Shown: piece after piece, positions 53,201 through 64,000 of the stretch
How the letters are laid out: the number at the start of each line of letters is the position of its first letter
Numbering within the stretch: the first letter of the stretch is position 1
Source: Sinonovacula constricta
Lineage: Eukaryota > Mollusca > Bivalvia > Cardiida > Solecurtidae
NCBI GenBank assembly: GCA_007844125.1
Contig: CM017567.1
Span: forward strand, 10,441,928-10,505,927
DNA: 64,000 nucleotides
Direction of reading: 5' to 3'
The notes under the pieces: generated by a model
Database searches by the model: none
Told to the model about the DNA's origin: nothing
Seen by the model: the letters and a program-made list of their open reading frames with translations, nothing else
Position numbers and translations under genes: made by a program

Positions 53201-56200
53201 GGAGCTGAACGGTTAACAGGAAGCTGAGTGGTTAACAGGAAGCTAAGTGGTTAACAGGAAGCTGAGTGGTTAACAGAACAGGGGGCTGAATGGTTAACAG
53301 GGAGCTTAATGTTAACAGGGGGCTGAATGGTTAACAGGGAGCTTAATGTTAACAGGGAGCTGAGTGGTTAAAAGGGGGCTGAGTGGTTAACAGGGAGCTG
53401 AGTGGTTAACAGGGAGCTGAGTGATTAACAGGGAGCTGAGTGATCAACACGGAGCTTAATGGTTAACAGGGAGCTGAGTGGTTAACAGGGAGCTTAATGG
53501 TTAACAGGGAGCTGAGTGGTTAACAGGGAGGTGAGTAGCTAACAGGGAGCTGAGTGATTAACAGGGAGCTCAGTGATTAACAGGCAGCTTATGAGCATTG
53601 TGACAAACATCCAGCTATTCATTGGTGGAGGAATACCCCAGATATAAGCCTTGGTAAAACCACTGGTCTACTGTAGGTAATGTTCTCGCCCCAAACATGA
53701 CTCAAACCTACATGGTAAGAGGCTAAGAATTTACAAGATAGCAACTAACTACTCAGGCATGTGTGCCCCTTGAGTTGTTCACTGTGGACTGATGATAAGT
53801 CAGTCCTTCACTGTTAAGTGTCTGGTCTGGGTTGGGGCAAAAACATTTAAGTGCAGAGGTCTTCTGGCTGATTTGCTGTGAATTGGTGATTTTACCCAGA
53901 CACATTTGTCTGGCGTCTTTTCTTCTGGCAATAAAAACACTGTCTACCCAGACACATTTGTCTGGTGCCTTTTCTTCTGGCAATAAAAACACTGTCTACC
54001 CAGACACATTTGTTTGGTGTCTTTTCTTCTGGCAATAAAAACACTGTCTACCTAGACACATTTGTCTGGTGCCTTTTCTTCTGGCAATAAAAACACTGTC
54101 TACCTAGACACATTTGTCTGGTGCCTTTTCTTCTGGCAATAAAAACACTGTCTACCTAGACACATTTGTCTGGTGCCTTTTCTTCTGGCAATAAAAACAC
54201 TGTCTACCCAGACACATTTGTCTGGTGCCTTTTCTTCTGGCAATAAAAACACTGTCTACCTAGACACATTTGTTTGGTGTCTTTTCTTCTGGCAATATCA
54301 CAACTGCATGCATAATGCCAATACGTGTTTTCTCTGTGATACAAATTATGACCAATCAATCAATTTTGACATACTTTTTCTCTTAATTTTTCCAATCTGT
54401 ATTCTTTTTCCATTTCTTCAAGGTCCTTTTCCTCTTCTTTTGCCCTCCGTTCCTCTAGTCTCTTCTGTATTTGTGTCTCTCTATATGCTATTCTGAAGTC
54501 AAATCAAGGCAATAATGTATATATTGCAATACAGCTTAAGTTGAACCTTTTTTTAACATTTCTCATAATTATACAGAAAAATATGCTAGATTTACTTTAA
54601 TAAACAAATACAATTGTATTCAAACCTCTTATTGTGCCAGTTGTAAGTCAACTATTTTTCTACAGGGATACAAGTGTATGCTATTCATAATTGTCTAACG
54701 ACTGCTATGTTGAAAAATACATTGTATAGAAACAGCTAAATACAGAAGTCTGTGGTTAGTGGTAGGGACCTTGGACACCTGCTTGGCAGGAACCTGATCC
54801 TGGGGACCTATGTTCCTGGGCCAGACTATTTACTCTACATGCTCCAGGTAGATACTATATGAGTCCTGGTTCTACTCAGCAGGACAACAGTGAAGTTGAA
54901 AGGATTTATTTCATAACGGATAACAAACATCTTTTTTTTTCCAAACCTAACTAAATAAGTTTGTGTAATCATTTGAACACCTTTTGCTGTTGCTGCAGAA
55001 ACATTCTTTACACAAAACAAAACCTTCCAAATAACATGGCCAAATGAACTACATGGAGTTATTTTTACAAACACGCAAAAATGCATCAGCCACAAAATTT
55101 CCATTTCATTTAAAATAATTTCACAGTGGCATGAATAATCTGATAGACCTAGAGGCATGACAAACCATGCTAGGACAGTTTTTCAATCCTCATAAAAATG
55201 CAACAAAAACATGGAAGTGCAATGCACCATCATTTGAATAATCGATCCATACAGTTTTTGTCACCACATCTGAATTATTTTTTGACAAACTGATATGAAA
55301 AAAAACAACAGTGGAATAAAATGGAACTCACATTTGCATTGTACTGAAACAGTTTTTGTGATTTTCTAACAACTCAATCATGTAAGATTTGTGAATAATT
55401 AAAATAATTATTCTCCTTAAAATTTTGTTATTGTATTTTTCCTAGGAGTCTTTTATGTATTAAAAAGTGAATAATAGCAAAACTATTTTAACTGTTACAA
55501 TTACTGCAACAGAAACTACTACCTGATATACATATTTCTTTAGAAAAAAAAAGAACCTTGAAAAATATCTTTAATATTATCCACAAACACTAAAACATTT
55601 ATGACCATATTTCTTTCTAAGAGGTACTTGTAAAAGCAATCCAATGAAAATAACTGCTTTCTGTTTTATATCACTGATGTTACAAGTGTTCCTTAAGACC
55701 ATAATATTCCCTAGACATACTTTAAGTGTTAACTACAAGGGATTTTAGGTCTTTCTGTGGTTTTGTTTTATGCAGGAGAATAAAATAAAGTTAAAGTGTT
55801 GATAACATTTTTTTCTGAGATGAAAAGTGTAAGAATATTGGCAGCTGAAATGTGCTTCAATTCAGGGAATAGAGACTTTTGAAACTGAAAACAAAATATA
55901 TTGCTTTATTTTAAAACCTCTGGGAACTTTATTTCTAGTCTTTTAATCATTACAAATATAACCTAACCAAGACAGACAATTACAATTCAGTATAAACATC
56001 AATAAAATGTTTAGTAAACTGTGATGTAGTTTTAGAGAATAATATAGTTAAACATATTTGTTTCCTACTTATACACTATGTCAATTATTGAACATACCTT
56101 AAAAACATTAAAACAAACTCTGACATATAAAGATACTAATAATTTCAAAAGTGTCAACATTTTTAAACCAGCAAAATTCTTTTTGAGGTGTTAATTGGCA

Positions 56201-59200
56201 TGACTGCCATAAACATGAATGAAAGTTTATATAGAACTTCCTGGCTTTGGTTATGCAGAAGGTGGGGCATTAGCTCTAGTTACTACAGGTTCTAGGTTCA
56301 ATCCCAGGTCACCTCAAATCAAAGTTGTTAAAACTGAAAGTAGTACAACTAGCAGATGCTTAGAATTAACCATATCAGGTTGTTTTAATGACTAGTCAGC
56401 CAGTCTATTACTATTTGGTGTTATATAAGAGGTTCATATCATGATATTGCTATAAAGGCATCACTTTTTCTGTTTTAGATAGACAAAACATCCGGATAAC
56501 TAAAACATTGTTGGATGGACAAAAAATCAACAAGAAATCATAAGACATGCAATAAGGTGTTACCTTTCTTTATCAAAAACTGCCTGTTCTGCTAACAGTT
56601 TCTGTATTTCATCCAACCTTCTTTGGTCTGCTGCTTCCTTGTCCTTCCTCTGCTTTTCCTTGGTGTCTTTAAAGGTCCTGATCTGTTAGAGAAAACATTG
56701 GTTGATAGGTTACCAGAATATATTAATTAAAAATCATAACAATTGTTATACATAGTTTCTAATTTTAAATGCAAATGTCACAATACATGTAGATATTGCT
56801 AGTGACTAGACAGCAGATAAAGTGGATCCTAAATAGACAGCTAGCAGGAGTGGGTGCTGATCCTGATTAGACAGCTAGCATGGGGTGGGGGTGGGGGTGG
56901 GGTGGGGGGGTGAACCTGATAAGACAGCTAGCAGGGGTGGGGGCTGATCCTGATTAGACAGATAGCAGGGGGTGTGGGTGACCTGACAAGACAGCTAGCA
57001 GGGGGTAGGGGTGAACCTGATAAGACAGCTAGCAGGGATGGGGGCTTATTCTGATTAGACAGCTAGTAGGTGGGGGGGGGGTGAACCTGATAAGACAGCT
57101 AGCAGGGGTGGGGTGATCCTGAATAGACAGCTAGCAGGAGTGGGGGCAGATCCTGATTAAACAGCTGGTAGGGGGGTGGGGAGTTGGGGGTGGCAGGGTT
57201 GAACCTGATAAGACAGCTAGCAAGGGTGGGGTGATCCTGAATAGACAGCTAGCAAGGTTGGGGGGTTGAACTGATAAGACAGCTAGCAAGGGTGGGGGTG
57301 ATCCTGATTAGACAGCTAGCAGTGGGGTGGTGACCCTGATAAGACAGCCAGCAGGGGTGGGGTGATCCTGAATAGATGAACAGCAGGTTGTGGGAGCTGA
57401 TTCTGATTAGACAGCTGGCGGGGCAGGGGGTGGGGTTAATCCTTATTAGACAGTTAATTGAATGGACTAACTGCTTACCCGTTTCTTTTCCTCATCTCTA
57501 CGTTTACTCTCTTTCTCCCTCTCTTCCTCTTGTAGTCGCATCTCTTCTGCACGTCTCTGCTCAGACATTTCGGCTTCAATCATCATTTTCTCCATCTTAG
57601 CCTCCCTCCATTGTTTGACCTGAAAATCAGCATACTCATCATCATCATCATTCTTAAATCACCCCCACTCCCACAATCATCATCTGCATCTTCAATTCCT
57701 TTATTAATAAAACATCTTAAATCATCAAACCCCCATTTCCTCCTCTTCATTAACATAAATACAACACTGTAACACCATTTTGTTGGTTAATGTTTCAAAT
57801 AACACAATTTATGGAATAGAATAGTTAACAATAACAACAAAAGAGACTTTGAAACTAAGGGAAACACTGCAGAGATGTTACTTAATTAAGAGGATAGTTG
57901 AAAAGGACATAAAACTATAGACCTTAAGATATATCTAAAACCATAATTATGGCTTAAGAGTGTAAATACAAATGGTCAAAGGTCAAAGAACCATTACAAC
58001 AGAGAAGTAGATTCAGGCTCTCAGAAAATGTGTCATAAATATAAATTATTGTATAATTAACATCCAGTTATATTCTTTCTAAGAAAACAAGCATGTTTGT
58101 AAATCATTCCTTTGAACATTATTTTGGACATTTTATCTCATATATTTAAATGTGACAACTGCATAAAGCTATTACCATAAAACCCATAAATATCATATCA
58201 ACTCCATCTGAAGCAGTTAGAAAGAATTCCTATACAAGTGATAATAAATCAATCCCAACAAAGGATTTCACTAATGGAGATATTTTTTTTATTTAATCAC
58301 CATAAACCGTATGCTTTTAAGTAATTTATATTTAAAAGATGCCACCGTATAGCTGACAATATATCATGTTGATCATTATAATTCCATAATTTTTTTATTT
58401 GTCTCCAAAGATATATAAATCTTATGTCAAGCAGAATTCCAATTCATTTAAGAATATAGGTCTTTTGAAATAGAGAATATCACCTGAATATTTTTTTTTG
58501 AAAGTGCCGAGTTTAAAATATTACTCAATAAATATGGGATTTCCAATTGATCACTTCATAATGAAATTCATAATGATAACTGCAAAAATCCCCCTTTTTA
58601 ATATCTGAGGGTTTGATAAGAGTGATGTACTTTAACATGCATTACAAACAAAATTACTATAAAATACATGGCACAAAAACAAGTATTATTAGCATCACAA
58701 GCGATAGGAAAAGTGATCAGTCTTATATTAAATGGAAAGAAAGTCACATGGTAATGACTATATCCGGTAAAACCATTTCAAGGGCAAAAAACTATAAGTA
58801 TTTTTAAAAGTAAAGACAAACAGCAGTTTCATAGCTTGAACTTAACTTCTTCATTTATATTATATCAGAGACAAACAAATTTCTTAATTAAATACTCTTT
58901 TTCCTCTCAAAATGGGAGTCCTACATAGGGCTACAACTTTCATGTGAGGTCCACTGGCTGACATGTGATTTTGTTCTGAGTTTACTTCTATTAATTTTAA
59001 TGGCCAAGGTGTCACTTACCAATCTTTAAAATAAAATGCTTACACCTAACCACTTCGGTTCAACTTCAAGATGGAGTAGCAACTTTCATGTTAGGAGTGG
59101 GTCTAGGAATCATGTAGTAAGTCCAGAGTTCTAGCTGGGTATCTGCCAGCAAGAAGAGCTATTTTCTATAATAACCATACTAGTGACAAGGCAACTTATC

Positions 59201-61777
59201 CATCAAATATAATACAAATTGACCTGGTTATAGAGGGTCTCTCTGAGTGCCTCATGTCTTTTTGTGTACTCTAGTTTCACTTCCTCCAGTTCATGGGCCA
59301 CACACGCCTCAGTAAAGACTGCCTTGGCTTTGTCCATCAATTCCCGGCGATCACGCTGCCAATCAGCCATGATATCCTTACACCGTTGGTAGAAGAACCT
59401 GTAGGAATCCCACCATTGCTCATGGGCTACCTGCAAGGAGTTTCAAACATTAATTTTGTGGATCATTGCATGACTGGTATTTGTACATATCCAGCAATTT
59501 TATACATTTACAGGAAAAAATAATCTGGCCTAGACAAACTGATCCAGATTAGCAAACTGTGCAGATACAGATCAGCAAATTGTGCAGATCTATATCAGTA
59601 AACTTCGCAGATCTAGATCAGCCAGCCCCCAAGTGGAGCTTTATGGTTAGGATAGACACTATTTGCTGATAAGTGTCAACAATGTATCAAGTAACCAAAG
59701 CATGTAGATGTCTGCAAATTACTAAGAATAAGTAAATATTCACAAAAACAGCAGGATAAATGTCACTTTAACATTTAGCTAAAACATCATGAGCTGAATA
59801 ATCTGAAACAACAACAACAACATATTCTTTATTGGCTTAATTGCTTAAGCCTGGCCAACTTATGCTTGTCCTAGTATGGTTAATTTTGTAAGAAAATGCA
59901 TGCTGTTTCATTGTAGTATGCACTATCATAACACATGTTAAACAGATGTTTAATTATTTTTCTGCACTTGAGACTATAATATTTTTCTGTATAACTCACT
60001 TTAACTAAAATTAAAGAATAAGTGCATAAAAATTGATAGTTCCATTGGAGTCCTGCAAGTCCTTTCTCTATTGAAAAATATATAAGCACTGTCTATATAA
60101 CAGAACCATAAATAACCAAAATCAGAAAAAGGACATACAATCTCATAGCTGAAACTTGGATCCAAGATCTAACAAAACATTCCATTACCAATACACAGCC
60201 TATAAAGAGCACACTCTACTTTTCTCAGTGCTTAATGGTATGATGTTAGCTGATACTAACATTAGCAAACATTTTAATCAACAAAAGTATTTAAAATAAA
60301 ATAAGGGACAGAACTGTGGCAAAATGAATAAGGGTTATCTGCACAAATGGAATGCGTTTGACTTTTGATAGTGAACACGAATTTAAAGTTTGAAGAGAAC
60401 AACTTTCACGGTTTTCAAGAAAAGGACCTTTACCAGGTAAACCATAGCCATAGCTGATGTCAATGAGGAGGTATTGACAGCCATTCATTTTTTGTCTTCT
60501 ATAAGTGGAGCTTAAATCATAATAATGCAGATAAAAGACATACTGCTTGGAATTAACTTATCAGGCCTACACCAATACATGTAGTGTTTATCCAGGTAAA
60601 CCAGCTCTCATGGGGAGGTGTCTGATCAAGATTTGAACTATTTGCTGCTTTTTCTCTTATAATATGTATCGAAATACTTTTTTGTTTGTTAGAGTTGCAA
60701 ACATTTGACAGACAAACTGAATGTAACTCAGGAAGCAGTAGTGGGAGGGTTCACCCACATGTTTTTCTGAGATTTTTTTTTAATTTGCATGTATGTTACT
60801 AGCTTCTTGTAGCATAATTGATGCATAAATTCGTCATTATTTAAGTTAAGATTTAATTATAAAGCTCAGCTTGAATTTTATTAACAGAACAGTATTTTCA
60901 ATTGTTTGAATGGTGTTGTCAATTGATGTGCAGTTTTGTTGTCATCTATCAATCTGTGTAATTACTCCACGTGAAGAACTTTTTTTACTGTGAACAATGT
61001 GTAATGGACTTCGATCCTAAAGACAAATGAATACGCCCAAAGAAAGCTACAATAGAGCTCTGTACACCATCAAAACTTCCCCTGACCAATTTTTTATATT
61101 GTAAGTACTGCTCTTTTACAACATCCAATTATACAACATACTTCTGTGATTGCTTGAGTGTGTTCTATGTTAAGCGCCTGTATGATGCATGGTAAGTGCT
61201 GACCCTTAACATGCTATACTTCTTAAAAATCTATTAGCCTAAATTGTTATTATTTCGTATACACCCTCATGCATCTAAGAAAAAATGGGCCTATAAAGAC
61301 ATAGCAGCAAGTAGAGTAGATCCTGATCAGACAGGTCCCAGCAGGGAGTTGGCTGAACAGGATCTAAACTGTCTGCCAAAACAATATAAATACATGGCTG
61401 AGCAAGCTAATGGTTGACATCCTGTACTTAATTCTTACTTGTTAAATTATAACTCAAACTGCAGGCAAAATATATTCCATTCCTAATTACTGTATTAATA
61501 CAGACTAACAGTCAGAAGTATTAACTAGATCCAGTGGCTCCTAACTTTGGGCTGGATGATGGCAATCTACACTATTTGCTTCAGCTTTGTCTATTTGTGC
61601 TAAAGAGGCAAAGAGTAAAAACCACTCACAATATCTGCTCTAGTTTTCTTGCCCAGCTGCCGTTTGATCCTATCTATGATAAGTGTCCGTCTGTTAGCAA
61701 TCTCAATCTGGTACTGGTCATAGATGAGCACAAAGTGGGTGTGGTCATTTTCCTCCCAACCACCATAACGGTCTTGG
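50126..61777 (-). CDS. CCDC148: CCDC148/CCDC112-family coiled-coil protein, last seven exons
   Basis: Seven exons splice into 339 residues ending at a TGA (50,126-50,128). Order: a SANT/Myb-like start (DRYGGWEENDHTHFVLIYDQ); a helix-rich part with HEQWWDSYRFFYQR; a long Glu/Arg/Lys coiled coil (exons at 57.5, 56.6 and 54.4 kb); and a conserved C-terminus with NPERMMSDT, QKPLFDIHGF, LREAGLHTSNYA and PPRRDMESKVFKF. The GGW-x-x-x-DH-x-x-F motif is shared by CCDC112 and CCDC148, and the C-terminal block matches what I recall of CCDC148. Its molecular role is poorly known. The N-terminal exons lie beyond 64,000. Confidence 0.7.
51101..51235 (-). CDS. CCDC148: CCDC148-like exon f (conserved C-terminal block)
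   Basis: 135 bp, phase 0/0: VRVVADSNPERMMSDTAAW, then ESVNIQKPLFDIHGFTATQ|gtatgt. The ERMMSDT and QKPLF motifs are the best family markers. Confidence 0.85.
52290..53590. repeat. 19-bp minisatellite, about 68 units
   Basis: Unit of 19 bp (TAACAGGGAGCTGAGTGGT) with many single-base variants, in the intron between exons e and f. It is the highest copy number array in the window. Confidence 0.92.
53600..53690. repeat. Dispersed repeat family R1, copy 3
   Basis: CATTGGTGGAGGAATACCCC, then CAGATATAAGCCTTGGTAAA and ACCACTGGTC follow the landmark order of copies 1 and 2. The copy abuts the end of the 19-bp array. Confidence 0.4.
53890..54296. repeat. 52-bp minisatellite, about 8 units, with a hairpin in each unit
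   Basis: Units of 52 bp contain TTCTTCTGGCAATAAAAACA and CCAGACACATTTGTCTGG. The latter is a perfect 7-bp inverted repeat with a CATT loop in C-form units; T-form units (CTAGACA) have one mismatch. The array ends 78 bp inside the intron from the exon e donor. Confidence 0.9.
54375..54492 (-). CDS. CCDC148: CCDC148-like exon e (coiled coil)
   Basis: 118 bp: completes the Arg codon, then IAYRETQIQKRLEERRAKEE to YRLEKLREK|gtatgt. Confidence 0.8.
54493..56563 (-). other. CCDC148-like intron between exons d and e
   Basis: No extra exon. A B-box-like TAGGTTCAATCCC (near 56,291) sits in the next stretch of intron sequence and hints at a decayed SINE at about 56,240-56,310. Confidence 0.5.
56564..56682 (-). 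CDS. CCDC148: CCDC148-like exon d (coiled coil)
   Basis: 119 bp: IRTFKDTKEKQRKDKE to LAEQAVFDKE plus two bases of an Arg codon (AG|gtaaca), completed by the next exon. Confidence 0.8.
56815..57450. repeat. ~33-bp G-rich minisatellite, about 18 units
   Basis: Units of CTGATNAGACAGCTAGCAGG followed by a variable G-run (GGTGGGGGTG) and a pyrimidine-poor spacer. The core CCTGATTAGACAGCTAGC is related to dispersed family R2 (CCTGATCAGACA). G-runs of four to seven are frequent on the plus strand. Confidence 0.88.
57479..57619 (-). CDS. CCDC148: CCDC148-like exon c (coiled coil)
   Basis: 141 bp, 47 codons, phase 0/0. VKQWREAKMEKMMIEAEM is followed by dense E/R/K heptads to DEEKKR|gtaagc. Confidence 0.8.
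57620..59223 (-). other. CCDC148-like intron between exons b and c
   Basis: AT-rich. The short open frames lack domain support and no further exon is seen. Confidence 0.5.
59224..59430 (-). CDS. CCDC148: CCDC148-like exon b
   Basis: 207 bp, phase 0/0, 69 codons with HEQWWDSYRFFYQRCKDIMA, DWQRDRREL and LEEVKLEYTKRHE. The donor CAG|gtcaat is weaker than usual but keeps frame with the next exon (YNQ|VKQW). Confidence 0.8.
59525..59640. repeat. Short imperfect ~28-bp tandem repeat of GATC-rich sequence
   Basis: GCAGAT(C)TAGATCAGCAAAC-like units recur about four times (GCAAACTGTGCAGAT, GCAAATTGTGCAGAT, GTAAACTTCGCAGAT). It is probably a local expansion of part of dispersed family R2. Confidence 0.5.
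61300..61440. repeat. Dispersed repeat family R2, copy
   Basis: GCAGCAAGTAGAGTAGATCC, then TGATCAGACAGGTCCCAGC, then AACAGGATCTAAACTGTC: the same landmark order as the copy at 22.44 kb. Confidence 0.5.
61630..61777 (-). CDS. CCDC148: CCDC148-like exon a (SANT/Myb-like segment)
   Basis: 148 bp: one base completes an upstream codon, then QDRYGGWEENDHTHFVLIYD and onward to KKTRADI|gtgagt. The acceptor is ttgtag|C. The partner exon is not in the window. Confidence 0.75.
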
Positions 61778-62044
61778 CTACAATACAAAGTGGGGAGAAA
61801 CATGTACAAAAACATGAGTATAATTGATAATCTAAAGAGAAAAGTTTAAATATTTAAAAAAAAGAATAAAATATACAGAAATATACAATGGAATAAAACA
61901 ACGGAATAGGTTAATCTTTTTTTTCATATATATTTAAGTCGTGAATATCTTAGACAAGACCTAAAAAAGGATTCTGGCTGCAATACACCAAGAGGAGAAC
62001 AATTAAGGGAGTAAGTTGTGTGTTTTTGGAATAGCAGGAATTTT

Positions 62045-62160
62045 GAAGTAAACCAGAATAGTGCCGATAGCCTTAGTGATAGAACTGGCTATCATTACAA
62101 TATTACAAGTAACGGTCTATGTATCTTTGAGGCACAGGTTCAAACACCCCCAGCAAATAC
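62045..62160 (+). mobile_element. tRNA-derived SINE candidate
   Basis: An A-box-like TAGCCTTAGTGATAGAAC (62,068-62,085) is followed about 50 bp later by a B-box-like GGTTCAAACAC (62,137-62,147), the spacing of a Pol III promoter. There is no acceptor stem or good cloverleaf. Confidence 0.4.
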
Positions 62161-63814
62161 ATATCCGTTGAGAGTGTATTGCTGTAATTATTGAGCTTTT
62201 TGTTCATTCATCCAAACTGAATAAACTACACCATCAGGGATTTCATTTCAGACATTTTCAGTTATGCAACAACAAATGATAATGGTCTTATCTTATGGTC
62301 CCAAATCTCAGAACTGCTGTTTTATGCTAGTCTCTCACAGACAGTTTAACATTGAGATCATACAAACTGAACAACAATATCTAATGGTGATTTGAAAAGA
62401 TATGACTTATTTCAGTTAGGCAAAAACATAAGCTGAGATTTCTTAAACTCAAGCAAAAAGATAAGAGAGTTCTTATAGTAAACACAAAATAATGTGAAAA
62501 ACCTAAAAATTTGTAATTTTAACATTTTTCCTTTAAATACAACTTACATATAAACTGTCATTGAATAACAATGGTGAAACTACTTGGTCAATTTAATGCA
62601 CCATTACTATCATATAACAGTAAGATGTAGTGAACATTACAGGCGGTAAATGCAATGTCCAGATCACAGTAACCTCTGCAGCCAAGAAGAAAGATGACAT
62701 TAGGCTTGCTGAACAAGATGTAAATGTGTTGATAATGCTTTAATATAACTAACAGTTTTGTAATATACCATACTATAGTTTTACTTTAACAATGAAGTCT
62801 TAGGAATATTTCAATAAACAAATGAGTGGATTTTATTACGTTTGGATCGTATGGAACATTTTTTACATGACTCCAATATAGATGTACAAAAAACATGATC
62901 TCTACTTTAAGATGGCAGTGGATTCTGTAGCATAGTGAAATGTAGCTGGTGTGAGGAGTAAGCGGTTGTACAGAAATATACCCAGCATCACCTGACCTGT
63001 ATTCACCAATCACAATGTAGAATTACTTCAGTGAAATGTAAATACATACATGATGTGTATGGTTGTTGACTTGTGACAATAAAAAACAACAAAATAATTA
63101 TCTCATACATGGGTGTAATTCTTGTTTAAGCAAGATAAAGGTGCTGGCTTATGAACACAGATAATTATGTTGAAGAAAATTATTTTTTTTTTCATTTTAT
63201 TTACTTTCCAAAAATATTATTCATAAGAAAAAGAAATGTAGACATCTATTTTAAATGTTAGGCTGACAAGGTATAAAATAAAGGAAATTCAGAATCAACA
63301 AAGCACTAGAATTTTTAATGTAACTAATAGGAAAGAATTTCAGAAGCATTTTTTATTTTAACAAAAAATAATTAAAAGAAGTGAAAATGCCTTTCATGTT
63401 TAAACTGAAATAAGAAGCATTAAAACGTACTTATCAAATTTATAGAAAGTAACACTCCTATTTGCCATTAATCCATAAATTTTAGAACAGAATAATGAGA
63501 TTTTTGAACATCACATTATCTGATCAAAAGATTATAATTGAATTTAACAGTGACAGTCTTCTAAAACAGTCCCACATGAAAAATCTAAAAACAAGTGAAA
63601 CATTGTAGAAATGCCTTTTTAACACATTGTTGCATTTGCAAACCTAACAAAACAGAATTAATTAGATCAAAAACTTGCCACTAACAGAAAACTGAACCCG
63701 CATCATGCTACATTTGTTACTATGCAATATCTAATTCTTCATCTTTACCAACAGTTAAATGCATAAGTGATATTTTGTATTGATACAAAGAGTAGCAAAC
63801 CATGTGGATTTCCT

Positions 63815-63930
63815 TTCAACAGCTCTGATTGATCAGGATCTACACTAGCTACCAAACCCTAATCAATTCATGCTTAGCAGGCTGAGAGTGCAATGCATTA
63901 ACACCAAGCCTTAATTCCTACTTGTTAATT
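63815..63930. repeat. Dispersed repeat family R2, copy
   Basis: CTGATTGATCAGGATCTACA, then CTAGCTACC, then CTTAGCAGGCTGAGAGTG. It shares landmarks with the copies at 22.4 and 61.3 kb. Confidence 0.5.
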
Positions 63931-64000
63931 GGCATCAGTTCCATTAGAATTAACTCTTATTAAGCTAATAATTTTAAATGATAGTTATTAAAAGGTGAGA

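Larger units (their letters stand above)
61778..64000 (-). other. CCDC148-like intron to window edge
   Basis: No further exon of the gene is visible. A SINE-like head sits at 62.05-62.16 kb and a family R2 relative at 63.8-63.9 kb. Confidence 0.5.

Noticed and set aside
54173..54496. Plus-strand ORF of 107 residues
   Set aside because: Combines the 52-bp minisatellite with the antisense of CCDC148-like exon e.
54760..54830. Another SINE head (GTGGTTAGTGGTAGGGAC)
   Set aside because: A-box-like only; no B box at the expected spacing.
62045..62160. tRNA gene
   Set aside because: A- and B-box-like motifs are present, but there is no matching acceptor stem or clear anticodon arm. A SINE head is more likely. 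The same holds for 20,065-20,250.

Overview
This is AT-rich, intron-dense animal DNA. The gene content (progranulin, a CCDC148-like coiled-coil protein, a secreted PAN/Apple-domain protein) and the interspersed repeats point to a mollusc, most likely a bivalve. One repeat ends in the 'gtgatacccc...gagcacaac...ctcaggtgagcta' type of sequence that I associate with bivalve genomes. Species assignment is inference; no rRNA or mitochondrial marker is present.

Region 1-29,970 (minus strand) is one very large progranulin (GRN) gene. Coding exons run from a signal-peptide exon at 23,619-23,705, through linker and half-granulin exons at 22.8, 21.6, 15.5 and 14.9 kb, into a tandem array of 17 nearly identical 222-bp exons (13,688 down to 1,325). 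A variant 246-bp exon (388-633) follows, and the gene then leaves the window. Every array exon is phase 0/0 and encodes the C-half of one granulin plus the N-half of the next. The window therefore encodes 19 complete granulin modules and half of a 20th, about 1,519 codons. The array is built from higher-order duplications (2,271 bp and about 1,413 bp) that carry along a roughly 195-bp inverted-repeat transposon in every second or third intron. The start-codon exon abuts a minisatellite of about 44 units, whose 37-bp unit is itself a near-copy of the gene's own splice acceptor plus start codon. A cluster of three MiT/TFE (CLEAR/M-box) E-box motifs lies at 29,929-29,966, next to a plausible first exon.

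Region 30-41.8 kb has no gene that I can support. It holds inverted-repeat transposons, including a 1.2-kb element with 53-bp terminal repeats and a perfect 5-bp target duplication, three consecutive minisatellites (48, about 29 and about 20 bp units), and dispersed repeats.

Region 41.8-45.65 kb (plus strand) is a two-exon gene for a 287-residue secreted protein: signal peptide, coiled coil, EB/EGF-like cysteine module, PAN/Apple domain.

Region 45.65-50.1 kb lies between convergent genes and contains a 42-bp minisatellite of about 38 copies. Region 50.1-64 kb (minus strand) carries the last seven exons (339 residues) of a CCDC148/CCDC112-family coiled-coil gene. Its introns hold three more minisatellites (19, 52 and about 33 bp units) and several copies of a dispersed TGATCAGG/GATCTACACT repeat family. 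The three genes show no obvious functional link. The common theme is exceptional tandem-repeat amplification, in exons, at an exon boundary and in introns.
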